This document shows positions 8,954-17,142 of a stretch of DNA of 64,000 nucleotides, in pieces. The notes under the pieces are model-generated. The model was not told the origin of the DNA. It did not search any database and saw only the letters and a list, made by a program, of their open reading frames with translations. This DNA is from DAIPKP01 sp964545875 (GTDB taxonomy: Bacteria > Synergistota > Synergistia > Synergistales > Aminiphilaceae): contig CAZJHH010000010.1 in NCBI GenBank assembly GCA_964545875.1, positions 1 through 64,000 of the forward strand. Reading direction: 5' to 3'. Both the position numbers and the translations under genes were made by a program. Numbering within the stretch: position 1 is the first letter of the stretch; every line of letters begins with the position of its first letter.

Positions 8954-10474
8954 ATGCTGGAACAGCTGGATCTTACGAAAAAAATTCCCAAGAAAGAATA
9001 TGGCAACATCTTTCCCGATCTTGCCAAACGTCTGGGGGAGTTGCAGCGGGAGATAAAGGATCTCGGCATACCGGTGCTTCTCGTCTTCGAGGGGTGGGAG
9101 GCCGCAGGAAAAGGTACCATCATGAACGAGCTGATTCTTCCTCTCGATCCCCGGGGATACGAAGTGCGCAACTATCATACGGACTTTCCCGGAGATGCCT
9201 ATTATCCTCCCTTTTGGCGCCCCTGGAGATGGACCCCCGCCAAGGGACGTATCCTCATCTGCAATCGGAGCTGGTACAGAAGGCTCATCGGTTTTCCCCC
9301 GGTCTTTTCCCTGGATCAGGAGCTTCCCCGAACGGTAATCGACGACATCGCCTCCTTTGAGCGCACTCTTGCGGAGGGAGGAACCCTGATTCTCAAGTTC
9401 TTCCTTCACATCAGCGAAAAGGAACAGCGGCGGAGGCTCAAGAAGCTGCGCCAGCACAGCAATACCGCCTGGAAAGTCTCCAAGGAACTTCTCGACGAGA
9501 AGGATCGGTACGAAAAACTCCTTGCCCGGGTGGAGGAGGTGCTCCCCCGCACCGATGCGGGACATGCGCCGTGGATTGTGGTGGAAGCTCATGACCGACG
9601 GTATGCGGCGACGAAGGTGCTGGAGTCGGTGGTGCTCAAGATGGAAGAGGCGGTGCGGAACTGCAAGGCCTTTCGGGAGGCGGTGAAAGATCTTTCCGTT
9701 CTTCCCGAAAAGGAGGAGCCCGTTAAACGCCTCTCGGTGCCCACGGTACTGCAGAAGGTGGATCTCTCTCAATCTCTGGAGAAAGAGGCGTATCAGAAGG
9801 AGCTGCAAAAGTGGCAGAAGCGTTTTCGTGCCGCCCAGTACGGGCTTTACAAAAAGCGTATTCCCATGGTGGTGGCCTTTGAAGGATGGGATGCGGCGGG
9901 TAAGGGCGGATGCATCAAGAGACTGGTGCAGAACCTGGATCCCCGGGGGTACGAGGTGGTTCCCGTGGGAGCTCCCAACGATGTGGAAAAGGCACACCAC
10001 TATCTGTGGCGCTTCTGGGAAAACTTTCCCAAGGCGGGGCACGTGACTGTTTTTGACCGCACCTGGTACGGCCGGGTTCTGGTGGAGAGGGTGGAAGCAT
10101 TCTGCGCTCCCCGGGAATGGCGCCGGGCCTACGGAGAGATCAACAGCATGGAAAGCCAGTGGGCAGGGTATGGAGCGGTGATAGTCAAGTTCTGGCTTCA
10201 CATTGACGGGGAGGAACAGCTTCGCCGTTTCCAGGCTCGCCAGGAGGATCCCTACAAGCAATGGAAGATTACCGAAGAAGACTGGCGGAATCGCGAGAAA
10301 TGGCCTCTCTACGAGGAGGCGGTGGAGGAGATGCTCTGGCGAACCAACACCCCTTGGGCCCCCTGGACGGTGGTGGAGGCCAACGACAAGTATTTTGCCC
10401 GCATCAAGGTACTCCAAACCGCCGCCAAAGCTGTGGAGAAAGCCCTGGAAGAGAAGAAGGAAGAGCCCTCTTGA
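8954..10474 (+). CDS. Two-domain PPK2-family polyphosphate kinase (polyphosphate:AMP phosphotransferase type)
   Basis: A 506-residue protein made of two fused PPK2 domains. Each has a Walker A-like loop: FEGWEAAGKG at residues 45-54 and FEGWDAAGKG at about 309-318; the lid-region signatures (WYRR and DRTWYGRVLVERVE) are also visible. The two-domain architecture is that of class II PPK2 enzymes, whose studied members phosphorylate AMP to ADP with polyphosphate; substrate here is inferred from architecture only. The ATG at 8954 has AGGAGGTGG 7 bases upstream. It is read divergently from the glycine operon and followed 18 bases later by an acetyltransferase gene. Confidence 0.9.
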   Translation: MLEQLDLTKKIPKKEYGNIFPDLAKRLGELQREIKDLGIPVLLVFEGWEAAGKGTIMNELILPLDPRGYEVRNYHTDFPGDAYYPPFWRPWRWTPAKGRILICNRSWYRRLIGFPPVFSLDQELPRTVIDDIASFERTLAEGGTLILKFFLHISEKEQRRRLKKLRQHSNTAWKVSKELLDEKDRYEKLLARVEEVLPRTDAGHAPWIVVEAHDRRYAATKVLESVVLKMEEAVRNCKAFREAVKDLSVLPEKEEPVKRLSVPTVLQKVDLSQSLEKEAYQKELQKWQKRFRAAQYGLYKKRIPMVVAFEGWDAAGKGGCIKRLVQNLDPRGYEVVPVGAPNDVEKAHHYLWRFWENFPKAGHVTVFDRTWYGRVLVERVEAFCAPREWRRAYGEINSMESQWAGYGAVIVKFWLHIDGEEQLRRFQARQEDPYKQWKITEEDWRNREKWPLYEEAVEEMLWRTNTPWAPWTVVEANDKYFARIKVLQTAAKAVEKALEEKKEEPS

Positions 10475-10492
10475 AAGAAAAGGAGGAAGGTC

Positions 10493-10984
10493 GTGGATTT
10501 CGGAATCATCTATGCCCCCATGCAGAAGGGGGAGGAACAAGCGGTGATGGAGGTGGTGCGCGGTACCTTCGATGCTTTTGTGGCCCCCGCCTATTCTGCC
10601 GAAGGAGTGGAAGCCTTTCGGGCCTTCGCTAATGAAACGGCGCTCAAAGAACGTTGTGGTAACGGCGATTTTGTCTTTACCGCCCGAAACGAAGACGGTC
10701 TTGTGGGAATTCTCGAAATGCGGGAGTGCCGGCATGTGGCACTTTTTTTCGTAAATAAGGCCTTTCAGGGGCGGGGGATAGGCCGGGAACTCATGGCCCT
10801 TTCGGTGGAGGAATGCCGCAAGAGAAACTGCAGAGTGAGGGAGATAACCGTGAATGCCTCGCCCAACGCGGTGGAAGCCTACAGAAAAATGGGTTTCCTT
10901 CCCCAGAAGGAAGAGCAGCAGCTTCACGGCATACGATTCGTCCCCATGGTGCTGCCTCTTCAAGATTCGGAGAAGCCCTGGTAA
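10493..10984 (+). CDS. GNAT-family N-acetyltransferase
   Basis: A 163-residue GNAT protein. The acetyl-CoA loop is NKAFQGRGIGRELM near residue 87-100, followed by VNASPNAVEAYRKMGF, the usual end of the fold. The start is the GTG at 10493 behind AGGAGGAAGG. The substrate (amine, peptide N-terminus or drug) cannot be told. It follows ppk2 closely and is ended by a strong terminator, so the two genes form a short operon. Confidence 0.85.
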   Translation: MDFGIIYAPMQKGEEQAVMEVVRGTFDAFVAPAYSAEGVEAFRAFANETALKERCGNGDFVFTARNEDGLVGILEMRECRHVALFFVNKAFQGRGIGRELMALSVEECRKRNCRVREITVNASPNAVEAYRKMGFLPQKEEQQLHGIRFVPMVLPLQDSEKPW

Positions 10985-11020
10985 ATCTTACCAAGAAAGA
11001 GAATACTCTGGTGTAAAAGA

Positions 11021-11067
11021 AAAAGCTCCGGAAAGGCGGAAAGTGTTCGCCTTTCCGGAGCTTTTTT
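11021..11067. terminator. Rho-independent terminator after the ppk2-GNAT pair
   Basis: An 18-bp perfect stem (11021-11038 with 11048-11065, core AGCTCCGGAAAGGCG) with a 9-base loop, bounded by A- and T-runs, so it could work in both directions. A short second hairpin, AGGCG-GG-CGCCT followed by TTTTTT, lies near 11191-11208. Confidence 0.9.
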
Positions 11068-11224
11068 CGCATAAAGAGGCCGTGCCGGTTCGAAAACCCA
11101 CGATACGAGCATTGTGGTATCGAAAGGGCCGAAAGTATTGCCCGAGATCCGAGAGAGGGGCGGAGTCTCCCCGTGTTCTCTTTTCCGGAGGCGGGCGCCT
11201 TTTTTAGGGTTTATAAGGCAAGCG

Positions 11225-11770
11225 TCAATAATAACGTTGCTTTCTCCATATTCTGGAAACATGTGCAAAGCCCGGACATAAGCGGGGAACTCTTTGGGTG
11301 TATATCTCGTAAAGAGCGCCATATTTGCTGAGAAGCCAGTCCTCTTCTTTCTTCAGTGGCTTCAGAAGGCAAAAATACATGATAAACGAAATGAGGAAAA
11401 GCAGGGGCATTCGCAACAGCAAGGCGATTCCGGGAAGGAGAAGGAAAATCCAGGCTCCGTAAATGGGGTTGCGGCAAAGAGCAAAGGGCCCCGTGGTACA
11501 GAGAGTTCCGTTTTTATAATGCTTTTTGACCAGAAGGGCGGAAGAAAAAAAGAGAAGCAGTCCCAGAAAAAGAAGCATTCCTCCGGCAAGATGCAGCAGC
11601 AGCGGAGGAACTCGGGTGACCAGAAAGAAATCCGGAAACGCCCAGGCTCCCAGGATAAGTGGAAGGGAAAAGAAAAAGCTCTGTCCCAGCCAGATAAAAC
11701 CAATGCCGTAGAAACTCATGGATTTGGAGTCAGGGGAAGCAGGCCCCATGGCATGTTGAGTTTTTTCCAC
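11225..11770 (-). CDS. ICMT/PEMT-like membrane methyltransferase family protein
   Basis: A protein of about 181 residues with four or so membrane segments. The C-terminal signature GPFALCRNPIYGAW, then KKEEDWLLSKYGALYEIYTQRVPRL, is typical of the isoprenylcysteine carboxyl methyltransferase / phospholipid methyltransferase superfamily (SAM-binding RNP and EE motifs). Bacterial members are mostly of unknown substrate. I chose the GTG at 11770, which has AAAGGAG 11 bases upstream; a TTG at 11791 overlaps that site, and an ATG at 11749 is another option. It is read divergently from the secreted-protein gene at 12019. Confidence 0.75.
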   Translation of the reverse strand: MEKTQHAMGPASPDSKSMSFYGIGFIWLGQSFFFSLPLILGAWAFPDFFLVTRVPPLLLHLAGGMLLFLGLLLFFSSALLVKKHYKNGTLCTTGPFALCRNPIYGAWIFLLLPGIALLLRMPLLFLISFIMYFCLLKPLKKEEDWLLSKYGALYEIYTQRVPRLCPGFAHVSRIWRKQRYY

Positions 11771-11954
11771 AAGAAAAGTCGCTCCTTTCAAAGTTATTTT
11801 CGACCGGGGGATGTGTGTGGAGGTCGGGCTTTATACATCGCATCCGTTGCTTTGTGCTCTGAGCAAAGAGATTTTTAGTTTTATTTTACTAACATATTTC
11901 TCTCAGTATATGCTTCTTTTTTCTTTTAGTCAAACGGAGTCAATTTATTTTCTC

Positions 11955-11998
11955 TTGACAAAAAAGCGAAAGAGGCTTAAGTCTTATTAGACTAATAA
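11955..11998 (+). promoter_or_regulatory. Promoter and palindromic operator of the 12019 gene
   Basis: A consensus -35 TTGACA (11955-11960) is followed at a suitable distance by a weak -10 (TTAAGT, 11977-11982). Immediately downstream is the perfect palindrome TTATTAGACTAATAA (11984-11998), flanked by partly matching outer arms CTTAAGT/ACTTAAAG. A 15-bp symmetric site at the transcription start is what a dimeric repressor, for example of the MarR type, would use. No such regulator is adjacent. Confidence 0.6.
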
Positions 11999-12018
11999 AA
12001 CTTAAAGGAGTATGGAGT

Positions 12019-12765
12019 ATGCAAAAAGGGTGGAAGAACGCGGTAACGGGCATGATGGTGGGAATTCTTTGTCTTCTGGGAACGGCCTCTTCCGGCATGG
12101 CTCTGGACGTGGCGGAAAGGGTGACTTCCAACGTGGTCACCATTCTCAAAGGTGCGGGGGGTGAGCCCGTGGAGCTGGTCATGTCCGAACAGTGTACCGA
12201 GCCGGCTCCCAATGGGGGAACCAAGTTCTGCCTCTGCCAGGCGGTATCGTTCCGAATCGCTCAGATTCTCGCGGCCACCGCATGGGAGGATGGAGTTTTC
12301 CGATCCTGGGATGTGGAGGTGGAAACCGGGTGGAATACCGAGGGCCCTGAGGAATTTTTCCTGGATGCCGCACAGGTACGTTCTCTTGCTTATGACGAGA
12401 ATGTCGCTTCGGGAAAAAATCTTGCCCTGGAGGATTCCTGGTATCGCATCCGGGTTCTTTCCACGGGAACGATCTATCTTTTCAAAGGCACCTCCTCCAT
12501 TTACATCGAAAATTTCCTGAAGCTCCGGAAAAAATCGAAAAACGGCACCATCACCGAGGAGGAACAGGCGGCCATGCAGGCTCTCCGGCAGCGAATCGTT
12601 CAGTTCATGACGGCTCTTCCATTCAACTCCGAGGCCTTTGAAATAACCGTCTCTCGGGGAACTGCGAGGGGCGGCGGATCCGGGGAATGTTCCCTGGGAG
12701 AGATTTCCCGGATGGGCATGCTTGTTTTGGGGATTCCCGGAATGGCTCTTTGGGCGAAAAAGTGA
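12019..12765 (+). CDS. Secreted protein of unknown function with a possible Synerg-CTERM-like tail
   Basis: 248 residues. An N-terminal signal peptide (hydrophobic core MMVGILCLLGTASS, cleavage near residue 29 after MALA-like ALD) is followed by an unrecognised domain containing a Cys cluster (EQCTEP and KFCLCQ, residues about 58-75). The tail GGGSGECSLGEI, then a hydrophobic stretch and a final basic AKK, has the layout of the Synerg-CTERM sorting signal (Gly/Ser-rich linker, Cys, membrane segment, basic end), though it is divergent. The ATG follows AAAGGAG. Function unknown; its tight operator suggests that it is induced by a specific signal. Confidence 0.7.
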   Translation: MQKGWKNAVTGMMVGILCLLGTASSGMALDVAERVTSNVVTILKGAGGEPVELVMSEQCTEPAPNGGTKFCLCQAVSFRIAQILAATAWEDGVFRSWDVEVETGWNTEGPEEFFLDAAQVRSLAYDENVASGKNLALEDSWYRIRVLSTGTIYLFKGTSSIYIENFLKLRKKSKNGTITEEEQAAMQALRQRIVQFMTALPFNSEAFEITVSRGTARGGGSGECSLGEISRMGMLVLGIPGMALWAKK

Positions 12766-12820
12766 TGTCGTAACGTTCCTTCTTTACTTCCGGAAAATAC
12801 GGAAAGTTTTCTTTTACCGC

Positions 12821-12858
12821 AAGACGGAGAGAGCGGAATTTTTCGCCCCCTCCGTCTT
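12821..12858 (+). terminator. Hairpin after the secreted-protein gene
   Basis: Arms AAGACGGAG and CTCCGTCTT (9 bp) enclose a partly complementary GCGGAA/TTCGC interior. The T-run after it is poor, so termination is uncertain. Confidence 0.45.
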
Positions 12859-12973
12859 CCTGTGTTATGATTCTTTCACCAAATTACATGCCGGATTATC
12901 AACAAATATGGAGGAGCTTTTCTATGAAGAGCTCCGAAAATCCATTTTTCAAATAGGGAAGGGAGCTGAAAAA

Positions 12974-13483
12974 ATGAACGTGCCTACTCGAATTCCGGAA
13001 TGTACTCTCCGCAGTGCCACGGTGGAGGATGTCCCTCAAATTCTCGAATTCATTCTTGAACTTGCGGAATATGAAGGCCTGCGGGAGGAGGTGGAGGCCA
13101 CGGAAGATCTTCTGCGGGCCAATCTTTTCGAAAGAGATAAGCCTGCCGCGGAGGTGGTTTTCGTCTGCTATAAGGGAGAGCCTGCGGGCTTCGCTCTCTT
13201 CTGCCAGAATTTTTCCACCTTTACGGGATGCCCCGGGCTTTATCTGGACGATCTTTACGTGCGCCCCTCCATGCGGCGCAAAGGCTTGGGAACGCTTCTC
13301 TTTGCCTACCTCGCCAAACGGGCTCTCGAAGAGGGATGCCCCCGTTTCGAGTGGCGGGTATTGGATTGGAATACCGATGCCCTGGCCTTTTACCACTCCC
13401 TGGGAGCGGAAACTTTGGAGCATCAGCTGGTGAACCGCCTCACAGGAAAACCCCTCCAGCGGCTGGCACGGCATTTTTCGTAA
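12974..13483 (+). CDS. GNAT-family N-acetyltransferase
   Basis: A 169-residue GNAT acetyltransferase. The signature LYLDDLYVRPSMRRKGLGTL is the acetyl-CoA loop, and WRVLDWNTDALAFYHSLGA is typical of the subgroup containing spermidine/diamine acetyltransferases and the thialysine acetyltransferase SSAT2. A polyamine-like or small amine substrate is therefore plausible but unproven. I place the start at the ATG at 12974 (AGGGAG 8 bases upstream); the open frame continues upstream without family similarity. The methyltransferase gene follows within 50 bases. Confidence 0.85.
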   Translation: MNVPTRIPECTLRSATVEDVPQILEFILELAEYEGLREEVEATEDLLRANLFERDKPAAEVVFVCYKGEPAGFALFCQNFSTFTGCPGLYLDDLYVRPSMRRKGLGTLLFAYLAKRALEEGCPRFEWRVLDWNTDALAFYHSLGAETLEHQLVNRLTGKPLQRLARHFS

Positions 13484-13528
13484 CGCCTCACCATCCCTGC
13501 GATGAAAACGTATGTGCGGAAAGGGAAT

Positions 13529-14275
13529 ATGAAAAATCCGAAGTTATACGAATATCTCAAAAAAGAGTATGCCTATTCTCTGGAAGGCTGGGATTTTTCC
13601 CATCTGAACGGGAGAATGGAAGAGGGAGTACTTCCCTGGAGTTATCGGGAAGTCGTGAAAAAATACATGAACAACGCCGGAACTCTTCTCGATATGGATA
13701 CGGGGGGCGGAGAATTTCTCGCTTCTCTCGAAGATCTGCCGGCCACCGTCATGGCTACCGAAGGATACGAGCCGAATATTCCGGTGGTCCGCGCAAAGCT
13801 TGAGAAAAAAGGCATTTCAGTGGTAACGTGCCGGAATAGCGGGCAGCTTCCCTTTGAAGATGCCTTTTTTGATGTGATCATCAACCGGCATGGTTCTTAC
13901 CACTGCAAGGAAATTCGGCGTCTTCTCAGACCCCGGGGAATTTTTGCCACCCAGCAGGTGGGAAGCCTCAACGCGGTGGATCTCAATCTCTCGCTGGGGC
14001 ACGTGAAATCCCTCGAAGATTGGTGCCTCACGGGAAATATCCGGGAGTTCCGGAGGGAGAAATTCCGTATTCTGGAATGCCGTGAAAATATGGGAACCTA
14101 CAGGTTTTTCGACGTGGGGGCCATTGCCTGGTATCTCCGATGTATTCCCTGGCAGATTCCCGGGTTCAGCCTGGAGGAGTACGGGGAGAGAATGGAGCTT
14201 TTGCACGAAATGATAGAGGAACGGGGATTTCTTGATTTCGTGTCGCATCGGTTTTATCTGGTGGCGCAAAAATAG
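13529..14275 (+). CDS. Class I SAM-dependent methyltransferase
   Basis: A protein of about 248 residues. The SAM-binding motif I is LLDMDTGGGEFLASL, motif II is ATEGYEPN, and the later FDVIINRHGSYHCKEIRRLLRPRGIF matches motifs of the Methyltransf_11 family. The substrate is unknown. I prefer the ATG at 13529, which has GGAAAGGG just upstream, to the ATG at 13502, which has none. It ends before a strong bidirectional terminator. Confidence 0.8.
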   Translation: MKNPKLYEYLKKEYAYSLEGWDFSHLNGRMEEGVLPWSYREVVKKYMNNAGTLLDMDTGGGEFLASLEDLPATVMATEGYEPNIPVVRAKLEKKGISVVTCRNSGQLPFEDAFFDVIINRHGSYHCKEIRRLLRPRGIFATQQVGSLNAVDLNLSLGHVKSLEDWCLTGNIREFRREKFRILECRENMGTYRFFDVGAIAWYLRCIPWQIPGFSLEEYGERMELLHEMIEERGFLDFVSHRFYLVAQK

Positions 14276-14331
14276 AGAACCTTTTCTGTCGCGGCATGGC
14301 AAAATCGGGGATGCCCGGGTCGAAAGGGAGA

Positions 14332-14380
14332 AACCACCGGGGCGGAGGGGGAGAAATTTTCCCGCTCCGCCCCGGTGGTT
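14332..14380. terminator. Bidirectional terminator between convergent genes
   Basis: A 16-bp perfect stem (AACCACCGGGGCGGAG at 14332-14347 with its complement at 14365-14380) plus extra GGG/CCC pairing inside the loop. It separates the rightward methyltransferase from the leftward ATPase. Confidence 0.85.
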
Positions 14381-14400
14381 CGTATATAAAAAGTAAGCAG

Positions 14401-17004
14401 CTATCCTTTCCGGGGTGATCGTCTCGTGCCCAGGGCGAAGGGAAAGAGGTTTTTCTGGTAGCGTCGCAGAATATGGAACGTATGGAGTTCCTTGTCCATG
14501 CTCCGATAGAGGAAAACCTTGACGAAATCCAGAATGCCCATCCACAGGAGGTTGTAGAGCCACACCAGGCCGATGAGGGGCCAGGGAAGCCGGGGAATGA
14601 TGAGCCCGAATCCCGCCAGGAGCGCCGCCAGGAGCTGGGTGCCGAGAACGCTCGCCACCAGAGGCCAGGCGGGGTAGGGAGGGGTGAAAAAGGCCCGGTG
14701 GGTGCGGGTGCAGAACACCAGCAGATGTCCTCCGATGACGAGCTGGAGGAAAATCATGGACTTGATGTGCTCCGGGTCAAGGGCAACTCCCCAGAGAGTG
14801 CCGTCCAGGTGGTGCATGCAGTACCCCAGAAGACCGAAGGTCTGGGCCACGCTCAACGCTCCCAGGGCACAGGATACCGTGAGTACCCGGGGCATGTTCC
14901 ATCGCTGGGGAGTGGGGGCGATGGGAGCGTTGTCGTAGGCCAGGGTCATGGTGGGAATATCGTCCAGCAGGGCCAGGAGAATGAGCATTACCGTGCTGAT
15001 GGGTTGGAACGCCACGGGCATCCCCTGGTGCATCACCGTGGGAAAGAGGAGCATGCTGAGTACCACGAAGACCATGATGTCGATGGTCATGGCGATGCGG
15101 TAGATGGTGTAGCTCATCATGCGGGCGAAGATCTGCCGGGCCGCTTCGATGGCCCGGATGATGACTCCCAGGCCGGGAGCGGTAAGGATGAGAGCCGCTG
15201 CGGCTCTGGCCGCATCGGTGGCGTCGGAGACCGCAGTGCCCGCATCCGCCTGTTTGAGGGCCGGAGCGTCGTTCACGCCGTCTCCCGTCATGGCTACCAT
15301 GTGTCCCCGGGCCTGGAGAGCTTTTACGATGGCGTACTTGTGCTCCGGAAAAACCCGGGCGAACCCGTCGGCCTTCTCGATGCGCTCCTGGAGTTCCGGT
15401 GAAAGGTGCTCCGGATCCACGCCGGGAGCGAAGATTTCCGGGGCCGGCACGATGTGGGTGCCCATGCCGAGCTGTCCTGAAATTTCCGCTGCAATGGCTG
15501 TATCGTCCCCGGTGACCATCTTCACGTCCAGGCCGTACTCCCGAGCCTTGGCGATGGTTTCCGCCGAATCCTCCCGGGGAGGATCGTAGAGGGAGAGAAT
15601 TCCCAGAAATTCCCAGGAGCCTTGGTCTTTTCTCCGGGCCACTCCCAGGGCCCGAAGCCCCCGGGCTGCGAGAGCCGCCACGTCACGGTCCACTTTTTCC
15701 GCGGTTTCTCCCCTGAGAGCACAGAGCTCCGCCATGACCTGGGGCGCTCCCTTGGAGACCTCCAGGACACTTCCTCCGGAGGCGGTAAGACGGGCCTCGG
15801 TACGCTTGGTGACGGGATCGAAGGGGGTGAATTTCTCCACATTCCACGAGAAGAGTTCCGGCGCTTCTCCAAGGGCTCCAAGCACCGCCAGGTCGATGGC
15901 ATCGCGGTTCTCCCGCTTGGAGGCCAGGGCGGCGGCGAGAATGCAGTCTTTCTCGTTCGGAGATGCGTAGAGCAGGGTCTCTCCCAGGGTAAGCCGGTTC
16001 TGGGTAAGGGTGCCGGTCTTGTCGCTGCATAGCATGTCCACCCCCGCCATCTCTTCGATGGCCTGCATCCGGGAGACGATGGCCTTGTGTTTTGAAAGAT
16101 CCATCACTCCCAGGGCCATGGTGACGCTCAGTACGGCGGGCATGGCCACGGGGATGGAGGCCACCACCAGGATGAGAATAAGCTGGGCCAGGGAGAGGAT
16201 GTCCATTCCTCGATGGAGGGAGACCACCGCCAGAAGGACGCTCAGAGCCACGGAAAGAAGGATCAGGAAGTTCCCGATTTTCATCACCGCCCGCTGAAAG
16301 TGGGATTCCGCTCCCGCATCTCCCACCAGTTTGGCGGTACGTCCGAAGAAGGTGTGTACCCCCGTGCCGATAACCACCGCCTCCATCTCTCCCCGCTTCA
16401 CCACGGAACCGGAATAGGCGATATCCCCGGAGGTCTTGTTCACCGGAAGGGATTCTCCCGTGAGGGCTGCCTGGTCGATGCTCAGATAGTCTCCTCCGAA
16501 AAGCTTGGCGTCTCCGGGAATCACGTCTCCCAGGCGAATGCGTATCACATCCCCCGGAACGAGGTCCGCCGCATCGATTTCCTGCCAGGTTCCTCCCCGT
16601 TTGACCCGGGCCTTGAGGGCCAGGGAGTTTTTCAGGGCCTTCAAGGCATCGCTGGCCTTGTACTCTTCGAGAAAGCCGATGACGCCGTTGATAAGGAGCA
16701 TAAGGGTAATGATGGAGACATCCAGCCAGTGCTCCGCTCCTCCCTGGGTAATCGCTTCGAAAAGACTCAGCATCGCCGCGATTTCGATCATCCAGGGAAT
16801 GGGGCCCCAGAAAAAGCCGAAAAGCTTTTGCAGAAGGCTTTCCTTTTTTTCTGGAATGCCGTTGGGCCCTTCGATGTCAAGCCGCATGGCGGCCTCTTCC
16901 GGAGAAAGTCCCTCCGGGGAGGAGCCGAGCCTTTGAAAGACCTCTTCCGGTGAAAGTTCCTTGGCCTGGTGGTCCTGAAGATGAAAGGTTTCTGGAGATG
17001 TCAT
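14401..17004 (-). CDS. P3A-type plasma-membrane proton-pumping ATPase
   Basis: An 867-residue P-type ATPase. It has the N-terminal cation ATPase domain, the actuator motif LTGESLPV at about residues 181-188, the phosphorylated Asp328 in CSDKTGTLT, the nucleotide-binding SKGAPQ, and the hinge MTGDGVNDAPALK. The PVAMPAVLSVTMALG segment in M4 and the overall length match the plasma-membrane H+-ATPases (fungal/plant/archaeal type) and not K+, Cu+ or Ca2+ pumps. There are about ten membrane helices. The ATG follows AAGGAGG. It stands alone, with no partner gene. It would extrude protons at the cost of ATP, useful for pH control or for energising symporters in a fermenter. Confidence 0.88.
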   Translation of the reverse strand: MTSPETFHLQDHQAKELSPEEVFQRLGSSPEGLSPEEAAMRLDIEGPNGIPEKKESLLQKLFGFFWGPIPWMIEIAAMLSLFEAITQGGAEHWLDVSIITLMLLINGVIGFLEEYKASDALKALKNSLALKARVKRGGTWQEIDAADLVPGDVIRIRLGDVIPGDAKLFGGDYLSIDQAALTGESLPVNKTSGDIAYSGSVVKRGEMEAVVIGTGVHTFFGRTAKLVGDAGAESHFQRAVMKIGNFLILLSVALSVLLAVVSLHRGMDILSLAQLILILVVASIPVAMPAVLSVTMALGVMDLSKHKAIVSRMQAIEEMAGVDMLCSDKTGTLTQNRLTLGETLLYASPNEKDCILAAALASKRENRDAIDLAVLGALGEAPELFSWNVEKFTPFDPVTKRTEARLTASGGSVLEVSKGAPQVMAELCALRGETAEKVDRDVAALAARGLRALGVARRKDQGSWEFLGILSLYDPPREDSAETIAKAREYGLDVKMVTGDDTAIAAEISGQLGMGTHIVPAPEIFAPGVDPEHLSPELQERIEKADGFARVFPEHKYAIVKALQARGHMVAMTGDGVNDAPALKQADAGTAVSDATDAARAAAALILTAPGLGVIIRAIEAARQIFARMMSYTIYRIAMTIDIMVFVVLSMLLFPTVMHQGMPVAFQPISTVMLILLALLDDIPTMTLAYDNAPIAPTPQRWNMPRVLTVSCALGALSVAQTFGLLGYCMHHLDGTLWGVALDPEHIKSMIFLQLVIGGHLLVFCTRTHRAFFTPPYPAWPLVASVLGTQLLAALLAGFGLIIPRLPWPLIGLVWLYNLLWMGILDFVKVFLYRSMDKELHTFHILRRYQKNLFPFALGTRRSPRKG

Positions 17005-17142
17005 GGGCGCATGGCCTCCTTGAGAAAAATTCCCCTCTCGGGAAATCCGCCAAGAAGGGTGAGTACAGAATAAAGCGCTCCCCCGGGAAAGGCAAGATCT
17101 TTCCGAGGGGAGCTTTGTCTTGGGAAGACGAAAGTTTTTCTT

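Noticed and set aside
8909..10963. A 684-codon open frame on the minus strand across ppk2 and the GNAT gene
   Set aside because: It is antisense to two well-supported genes, His/Pro/Gly-rich without family resemblance, and has no ribosome site; a product of high GC codon use.
11085..11100. GGTTCGAAAACCC, like a tRNA T-arm
   Set aside because: The upstream 60 bases are a terminator hairpin and no acceptor, D or anticodon stem can be drawn.
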